A program made the position numbers and the translations under genes. 64,000 bases of DNA, taken from assembly GCF_000526395.1 (NCBI RefSeq), contig NZ_JAFZ01000002.1, positions 188,501-252,500 on the forward strand, read 5' to 3'. The notes under the pieces are model-generated. The model saw only the letters and a list, made by a program, of their open reading frames with translations, was not told the DNA's origin and did not search any database. Below are positions 59,014 to 64,000 of the stretch, in pieces (within the stretch, counting starts at the first letter, position 1; each line of letters opens with the position of its first letter). This stretch comes from Aminobacterium mobile DSM 12262. Lineage in GTDB: Bacteria > Synergistota > Synergistia > Synergistales > Aminobacteriaceae.

Positions 59014-59043
59014 ATTGTAGATATATGGTCAGTATTAGTCAAG
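59014..59043 (-). promoter_or_regulatory. ctsR-clpC promoter with CtsR-like operator
   Basis: TTGACT (59037-59042) and TACAAT (59014-59019) on the minus strand are 17 bases apart. On the plus strand GGTCAGT-ATT-AGTCAAG (59027-59043) approximates the CtsR box GGTCAAA-NAN-GGTCAAA (five of seven in each half) and covers the -35. Autoregulation by CtsR is therefore likely. Confidence 0.65.
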
Positions 59044-59044
59044 A

Positions 59045-59677
59045 TTACAAAGAGGCATCGTCTTTTTTTGACGGAGATATTTCACCAACCCGGCCTTCCT
59101 CTCCTCTGCGTATCCTCGCAATGTTATTCCGGTGACGAACTAGCGCAAGAATAGCCATGAAGGAAACGGCTAAAATGTTGGACACGTGGAGGTGAAAAAG
59201 CAAAAAAAGAAGAGGGAGGGTAAAAAGAGATAAAATAGAAGCTACTGATACGTACTTGGACCAGCGCATCACTATATACCAAATTCCCCCTGCTATAAGG
59301 GCTGCGACAGAGCTCCAAGGCGGAACCATAAAAAAGACAACTCCATATGTTGTCGCTACACCTTTTCCTCCTTTAAAATTCAGCCATAGAGGGAAATTAT
59401 GACCGCAAATGCTAGCGAAAGCGATAGAAGCCAAAACCACAGGACTCTCAATACCAGCCTTTCTCGCTATGATAAGTATTATTCCCCCTTTTAGCATATC
59501 TACAATAGTAACTCCTATTGCCCAAGGTCTTCCCATCAAACGACCTACATTAGTTGCACCAATATTCCCCGAACCAAATGTTCGGATGTCTACGCCTCGA
59601 AAGACTTTAGCGCATACATAACCTGTAGGGAAGGAGCCAGTGAGATATGCAGCGAATATCCAAAGCCAGTAAGACAT
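59045..59677 (-). CDS. plsY: Glycerol-3-phosphate acyltransferase PlsY
   Basis: PlsY moves acyl groups from acyl-phosphate to glycerol-3-phosphate to start phospholipid synthesis. The 210-residue membrane protein has the three signature loops: SFPTGYVCAKVFRGVDIRTFGSGNIGATNVGR, GHNFPLWLNFKGGKGVATTYG and, near the end, LVRHRNNIARIRRGEE. It lies four bases past the acyl-CoA synthetase gene and is probably cotranscribed with it. Confidence 0.97.
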   Translation of the reverse strand: MSYWLWIFAAYLTGSFPTGYVCAKVFRGVDIRTFGSGNIGATNVGRLMGRPWAIGVTIVDMLKGGIILIIARKAGIESPVVLASIAFASICGHNFPLWLNFKGGKGVATTYGVVFFMVPPWSSVAALIAGGIWYIVMRWSKYVSVASILSLFTLPLLFLLFHLHVSNILAVSFMAILALVRHRNNIARIRRGEEGRVGEISPSKKDDASL

Positions 59678-59681
59678 CTCT

Positions 59682-61730
59682 CTACCTCCTCAACACGAAA
59701 GCATCCACCACTACTGCACCCTTTTTATTTACAAAAACAGGGTTGATTTCCAATTGTATAAGTTGACTTTCAGTGCAAGCTATACGAGACAACTTAGTAA
59801 GCATCTGGGCCAAAGCTCCTACATCATAGCTCGTTCGTCCCCACGCTCCCCGCAAAAGAGAGTACCCTTTTAACTCTCGTATCATAGCCATTGCATTTAC
59901 CTCGTCTACTGGGGCGATACGGAGAACGTAATCTCTCACGGCACTTGCATAAACACCGCCAAGCCCCACTGAAAGAACGGGCCCAAACAGGGTATCTAAT
60001 TTTATAGTAACAACACACTCTATCCCTTCCTGCAACATCTCTTGAACAAGAACTCCCCGAATTTCCGCTTCAGGGTTGGCAAGACGCGCTTTCTCTAACG
60101 TCCTACCATAGGCATTACGCAACTCCTCTTCCCCTTCAAGATTCAATGCAATAATTCTGGCCTCGCTCTTATGAACTATATTAGGTGACATGACTTTCAA
60201 GGCCACTGGATAGCCTATAATCTCTGCCGCTTCCAAAGCTTCATCAAGAGATTGACATAAATATTCCCGCGTTACGTCTACTCCATGAAAGGCTAGAAGA
60301 CGTTTAGCATCATACTCCGTCATTTTTTCTGGCAAGGAAAGCAACGCCTCTTCTCCCTTAATAACAGAGCAATCCTCACAGCTAACAGGCATATGCGCAT
60401 CAAATTGCATAAAAGGAGCACTGAGAGCTGATAATGCCTTGGCACATCGCCGAGTGCTGAGGAAAAAGGGGATTTTTTCTTCCCTCAACATTTCTCGGGA
60501 CTCTTCTTCAAGCCCTCCCATGGCGCAACAGACTACAGGGTGTTTCTGCAATCTGGCCACTCCTAAAAGAGCTCTCAAAATATTCTTCGTTTCCTGCCCA
60601 TAACTTTCTGTTAAAACAGCAGCGATCATATCTAGATTGGGAGAATCCATCAACCGCCGAAGTAAATAAGAAATTTCTTCCGTTCCATTAGCCCCTAAAG
60701 ACGCTATATCGATAGGGTTATTCACATAAACACTAGGAGGCAACTTCTTTCTTAATTCTCGCTGCAAGTCTTCCGGCACAGCTGGTACCTTAAGACCTTC
60801 TTCAAAACAACAATCAGAGAGAGCAATACCGGCACCGCGAGAGGAAGAGACTATGGCAGTTTTTCTGCCAGGAGGCGAATCAAAAGAGTTATACATAGCA
60901 GCAAAATTTATTATCTCATCAGTATCTCGTATAGAAAAAATGCCAAACTGCTTAAAAGCTGCATCCCAAATAGCAGCATTCCCGGGAAGAGCTGCTACGT
61001 GGCTAGGGATCGCCTGGCGAGAAGAGACGTTTCGCCCTGCTTTTAAAACCCCTACTCGAACCTTTCGCCTATTAGCCTCTCGGGCCAACCTCAAAAAGGC
61101 AATTCCATCTTGTAGCCCTTCAAGGCAAAAAAGAAGAAGTTTAATGTTTGGATCTCTTAATATCCATTCTCCTATTTCAACAACATTGACATCTGAAGTG
61201 CCTCCAGTTGTCACCACATACTTAAAGCCTGTGCCCGCTTGACAAGCTGCAGAAGCTATAGAAAATCCCAGATCTCCACTTTGAGAAACGAGAGCTACTC
61301 GTAGATTTTCTCCCTGTTCTAAATAGCCCTGAAAGGGAGAAATGACAATGTGATCTCTCTGATTTATAAATCCCATGGAATCTGGCCCCAACACACGAAA
61401 AAGCGCTTTAGGCTGCTTGACTGTAAAAATTTCTTTTCTTGGTAATCTCCATTCTCCGCTCTGTTCAGATGCAAGCTGGAGAACAAAAGGAACATTTCTA
61501 TCAGCACAAAGATGAAACCAATGGGAAGAACGTAAAGGAGGTACATCCAGTACAGCCAAATCTACACCTGACGGAAGATCTCTTTCGTTTTTTACTTCAA
61601 AAAGAGTCCCATTAAAAGTTCGCAATCTTTCCCATGCACGACGACAAGCTCCGCTCCAAGCCGTTCCTTCACCAATAAAAGCTATGGAACATGGATTAAA
61701 TAACTTTTCAAAATTTACTTCAGAAACCAT
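59682..61730 (-). CDS. ADP-forming acyl-CoA synthetase (fused alpha-beta)
   Basis: A 682-residue fused enzyme that makes ATP from an acyl-CoA (ACD family). The order is a CoA-binding domain (NPCSIAFIGEGTAWSGA, somewhat divergent), succinyl-CoA-ligase-like domains with VSQSGDLGFSIASAA and the phospho-histidine segment PSHVAALPGN, then an ATP-grasp beta part (YPVALKVMSPNIVHKSEA, VLVQEMLQEGIE, LGGVYASAVRDYVLRIAP). Such enzymes conserve energy from amino-acid fermentation. The GHTG-type motif is replaced by SHVAALPG but keeps the histidine. It lies upstream of plsY. Confidence 0.88.
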   Translation of the reverse strand: MVSEVNFEKLFNPCSIAFIGEGTAWSGACRRAWERLRTFNGTLFEVKNERDLPSGVDLAVLDVPPLRSSHWFHLCADRNVPFVLQLASEQSGEWRLPRKEIFTVKQPKALFRVLGPDSMGFINQRDHIVISPFQGYLEQGENLRVALVSQSGDLGFSIASAACQAGTGFKYVVTTGGTSDVNVVEIGEWILRDPNIKLLLFCLEGLQDGIAFLRLAREANRRKVRVGVLKAGRNVSSRQAIPSHVAALPGNAAIWDAAFKQFGIFSIRDTDEIINFAAMYNSFDSPPGRKTAIVSSSRGAGIALSDCCFEEGLKVPAVPEDLQRELRKKLPPSVYVNNPIDIASLGANGTEEISYLLRRLMDSPNLDMIAAVLTESYGQETKNILRALLGVARLQKHPVVCCAMGGLEEESREMLREEKIPFFLSTRRCAKALSALSAPFMQFDAHMPVSCEDCSVIKGEEALLSLPEKMTEYDAKRLLAFHGVDVTREYLCQSLDEALEAAEIIGYPVALKVMSPNIVHKSEARIIALNLEGEEELRNAYGRTLEKARLANPEAEIRGVLVQEMLQEGIECVVTIKLDTLFGPVLSVGLGGVYASAVRDYVLRIAPVDEVNAMAMIRELKGYSLLRGAWGRTSYDVGALAQMLTKLSRIACTESQLIQLEINPVFVNKKGAVVVDAFVLRR

Positions 61731-61918
61731 GGAGAAGAGCCCCCTTATATATAGGCATAATATCCGTATTCCCGATAATATTTGATGTTATTGTACATTT
61801 ACTTGGAGAGAAGAGATACGTTTTATCATACTATAGATATCTTACTAAACTACATACCCAAGTTCGTTGAGCTTGGCCTGTTTTTACACATCCAAATCCT
61901 CACTCGGAACAAAAGCAA

Positions 61919-61943
61919 GAGGGAGAGCTCTTCGCTCTCCCTC
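61919..61943 (-). terminator. Terminator of the RelA/SpoT-like gene
   Basis: GAGGGAGAGC pairs perfectly with GCTCTCCCTC, loop TCTTC, followed on the minus strand by TTGCTTTTG. The remaining 61731-61918 gap shows nothing else that I can support. Confidence 0.85.
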
Positions 61944-61970
61944 TCCTTCATTCTCTTGAAAATAAGGGAT

Positions 61971-63065
61971 CTAATTCCCCAAACCTTTAATTCGATCAGA
62001 ACCCTTTTTAATGCCTGAAGCAACAAGATCCTTACCCTGCAGAATATCCCATTTTAAGTTCAAGACCAACAGGAACAGGGCAGAAAAACCATCAACTCTC
62101 CAATCCGCATTTTCCTTCTCAAAAGCTTTCCCCACTGTTTCGAGCTGCTCTATGCCATACCCATCTTTCCTTACCTCTTCAAGAAAGTCCTCCAGATCTT
62201 CTATAGTATTAATTTCTGCTGCTTGTAAAATATTATGAAGATACGTGAAGCTCTCAGCTAAATACTCTTCTGTGGGGTAATAGGCCGGGAACCCTGCCTT
62301 TACTGCATTAGCAGCCCACTCTTCTGGGATTTCAAGATGTTCTTTAAAATAATCAGCTAAGGCCTGACGAGTCAACGGACGACTTTCCAGTTCTGAAGCT
62401 GAAAAAGGTTCTGTCCGAACAGGCGCTACAGGTACTGCTGATTCTTTTGTTGATTCCCATAAATCTAAAAACCCCTCATCCGCCTCCTCCAAAAGAGCGC
62501 TGAGACGAAGTAACTTTCTTTTCAGTTTTTTCTGAGTAAGCGAGTCAGTGGCGGTATGGCTGACTTTGGGAGCTATACTAGCCCAGGCCTCTTGAATCAC
62601 TGTTCTGACTTGCACCGTGCATTTCAAATCCCGATATTGACTCCACTCACGAAGTCGTGAACGTTCAGAAGAAAGAGAGACTACATAAGAAATTGCCGGA
62701 TAACCAAATCTCTCCGGATCATCTACCAAGCTAGAAGTGGTAACAGAATGAGCTAAATCCACAAGGAACTCTTGTTGAAGAATTTTTTCGACCTTGCGAA
62801 CATCTTCTGGGAAATGGAGCAACACACGAATCTGAGAGAGATCAGGAAATGCGTCAAGAGAAGAAATAACATCTTCTCCTCTTCCCATTAATTCTGACAT
62901 AAAGTCATCAGGATTCTTCGCCCACCCTTGAACCCCATAAACCGCCATATCGTCTTGTCTAATCAAGTCTTGAACAAGATTTTTAACACGCATTGTAAAC
63001 TCTTCATAGAGGGAAAGCTTTTCTAAATAAACCCTTCCCCATTCTTCAGCCTTCCGACCTTCCAT
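61971..63065 (-). CDS. Divergent RelA/SpoT-synthetase-like protein
   Basis: A 364-residue protein. Residues 1-200 resemble a RelA/SpoT synthetase fold: ISSLDAFPDLSQIRVLLHFPEDVRKVEKIL, ERFGYPAISYVVSL at the position of GYRSLHYIV, and CTVQVRTVIQEAWASIAPKVSH at the position of the EIQIRT..QEAWA motif. Several pocket residues differ, so activity is doubtful or shifted. The C-terminal 150 residues are helical and unrecognised. There is no HD domain. It lies alone between terminators. A long Rel is already present at the left end of the window, so this is a second, probably specialised, member. Confidence 0.7.
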   Translation of the reverse strand: MEGRKAEEWGRVYLEKLSLYEEFTMRVKNLVQDLIRQDDMAVYGVQGWAKNPDDFMSELMGRGEDVISSLDAFPDLSQIRVLLHFPEDVRKVEKILQQEFLVDLAHSVTTSSLVDDPERFGYPAISYVVSLSSERSRLREWSQYRDLKCTVQVRTVIQEAWASIAPKVSHTATDSLTQKKLKRKLLRLSALLEEADEGFLDLWESTKESAVPVAPVRTEPFSASELESRPLTRQALADYFKEHLEIPEEWAANAVKAGFPAYYPTEEYLAESFTYLHNILQAAEINTIEDLEDFLEEVRKDGYGIEQLETVGKAFEKENADWRVDGFSALFLLVLNLKWDILQGKDLVASGIKKGSDRIKGLGN

Positions 63066-63183
63066 TCATTAATCACCGCCTATTAATGATAGATCTTATC
63101 CCATCTGCACCACTGAAATACGTGGCCCCCATAGCTATTTTGTTGAGACAGAGGCCGTAAAGCCGTCTGTAGTATATATTAAA

Positions 63184-64000
63184 TCAACCTTCTTGAAAAG
63201 GATTACTCATTTTATCCCCCATATTGAGGGAATTCGCAAGAACCAATCTAAAACGAGCTATAAAAAGGTTATCAGGTGCCAACTTTCGAGCTCTCTCTAT
63301 AGCTTCCCAAGCCTCTTTGGGTCTATCTGCCTGAAAAGCCGCATGAGCTAAAAGTGAAGAATAAAAAGCTTCGTTACTCACAACTATATTTTGGGATTTT
63401 CCGCTATTTTCTACCTGCTCATTCTGCAAAGCATCCCATGCCTGACACATCATCAAGTACACCTGTCTGTCTCCTGGATTTATTTCTATAGCTCGACGTA
63501 GTGAGTCCAACCTCTTTACCTGGTTTTGAATCATAACATCTCCACCAAGGGATATCGCTTCATACGAGTAACGCACTGGAAGAAAAGTTTTAGACTTCGG
63601 GAAAGACAATGGAACCACCAGAGAAACTCCTTCCGGCTGAGAAGCTTTTTCCAGAGTAAAAAGATATTCCCAGCCAGTTCTTAAAAGCTCCTGATTTTGC
63701 TTCTGCTGACAAAGCTCTTTCATACGTTCTATAAGTACGTCACGACTATTCCTCTTCTTTTCTGCTTCTACTGAAAGAGCTACAGATTGAGGAGCAAAAA
63801 ATTTCTTAAGGTCTGACTTCCCAGAATAAACTGGCACTCTTTTCCCTCTTTCAGGGAGGGATGGCTTTGATGGAAGGAGATCGATTTCTCCCTCTTTCAT
63901 CTTTGTTACTTCATGTTCTCTTCTTTTTTCTTTTTCCTGCATTGATCTTTTCAGTTTTTCTATAGATTGAGAAAGAGCCTCTTCATCAGGATGCTTTTCA
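63184..64000 (-). CDS. TPR-like protein of unknown function, N-terminus beyond window edge
   Basis: The frame is open to the right edge (KHPDEEALSQSIEKLKRSMQEKEKR precedes an internal ATG at 63942), so the true start lies outside. About 272 residues are visible: a charged coiled coil, a low-complexity linker (LPSKPSLPERGKRVPVYSGK), and a C-terminal region of paired helices (RAIEINPGDRQVYLMMCQAW, LAHAAFQADRPKEAWEAIERARKLAPDN) typical of tetratricopeptide repeats. It is 118 bases upstream of the RelA/SpoT-like gene. No function can be assigned. Confidence 0.65.
   Translation of the reverse strand, partial: EKHPDEEALSQSIEKLKRSMQEKEKRREHEVTKMKEGEIDLLPSKPSLPERGKRVPVYSGKSDLKKFFAPQSVALSVEAEKKRNSRDVLIERMKELCQQKQNQELLRTGWEYLFTLEKASQPEGVSLVVPLSFPKSKTFLPVRYSYEAISLGGDVMIQNQVKRLDSLRRAIEINPGDRQVYLMMCQAWDALQNEQVENSGKSQNIVVSNEAFYSSLLAHAAFQADRPKEAWEAIERARKLAPDNLFIARFRLVLANSLNMGDKMSNPFQEG

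Overview
The window reads as a chromosome segment of moderate GC from a diderm anaerobe with Firmicutes-like regulation. The best guess is a member of the Synergistota, perhaps an Aminobacterium relative; this is inference, not a database result. It combines an LPS-export pair (lptA-lptB), a murJ flippase and an SLH-domain surface protein (outer-membrane biology) with Rex, CtsR/ClpC, a CIRCE-controlled groESL and a K+-dependent membrane pyrophosphatase. Almost all host genes lie on the minus strand.

Layout, left to right. 1-16.4 kb is ordinary core genome: a (p)ppGpp synthetase/hydrolase cut by the window edge, recJ, a LapA-domain protein, a radical SAM/SPASM enzyme, secF-secD-yajC, rex, eno, rqcP, dnaG, hppA, a mobB-like GTPase and an AI-2E-family permease. 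16.5-22.5 kb is an AT-rich accessory island: a compact Gabija-like pair (OLD-family ATPase/TOPRIM nuclease plus short UvrD-like helicase) transcribed with a zinc-ribbon protein and a protein with a hydrophobic C-terminus, then an orphan Vsr endonuclease and an AraC/GyrI regulator. Both ends carry the same 16-bp sequence. 22.6-24.1 kb is guaA. 24.2-36.6 kb is a second element: a complete type I restriction-modification operon with its own small regulator, a P4/D5-type primase-helicase, one HK97-type major capsid gene, a TnpW-like protein and a large serine recombinase carrying a one-base frameshift. Its ends are imperfect 15-bp inverted repeats, and it sits inside the loop of what was a groEL-guaA transcription terminator, which can be rebuilt from the two flanks.

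36.6-64 kb returns to core genome: groEL-groES with CIRCE and promoter, tsaD, murJ, an orphan hydrogenase-maturation-type protease, lptB-lptA, a tandem-ACT protein, thrC, a class II aldolase, an SNF-family transporter with a tiny membrane peptide upstream, tRNA-Gln, tRNA-Glu and tRNA-Ala, speD, an SLH-SPOR-phosphodiester glycosidase protein, mscS, a parvulin isomerase, an SDH-type membrane protease, clpC-ctsR, plsY, an ADP-forming acyl-CoA synthetase, a divergent RelA/SpoT-like protein and a TPR-like protein that runs off the right edge.

Before insertion the locus was probably groES-groEL-terminator-guaA-terminator-AI-2E permease. Both gaps around guaA have since received defence cargo. The most interesting candidate system is the four-gene Gabija-like operon at 16.6-20.6 kb, whose two accessory genes are not part of the described two-gene Gabija system.
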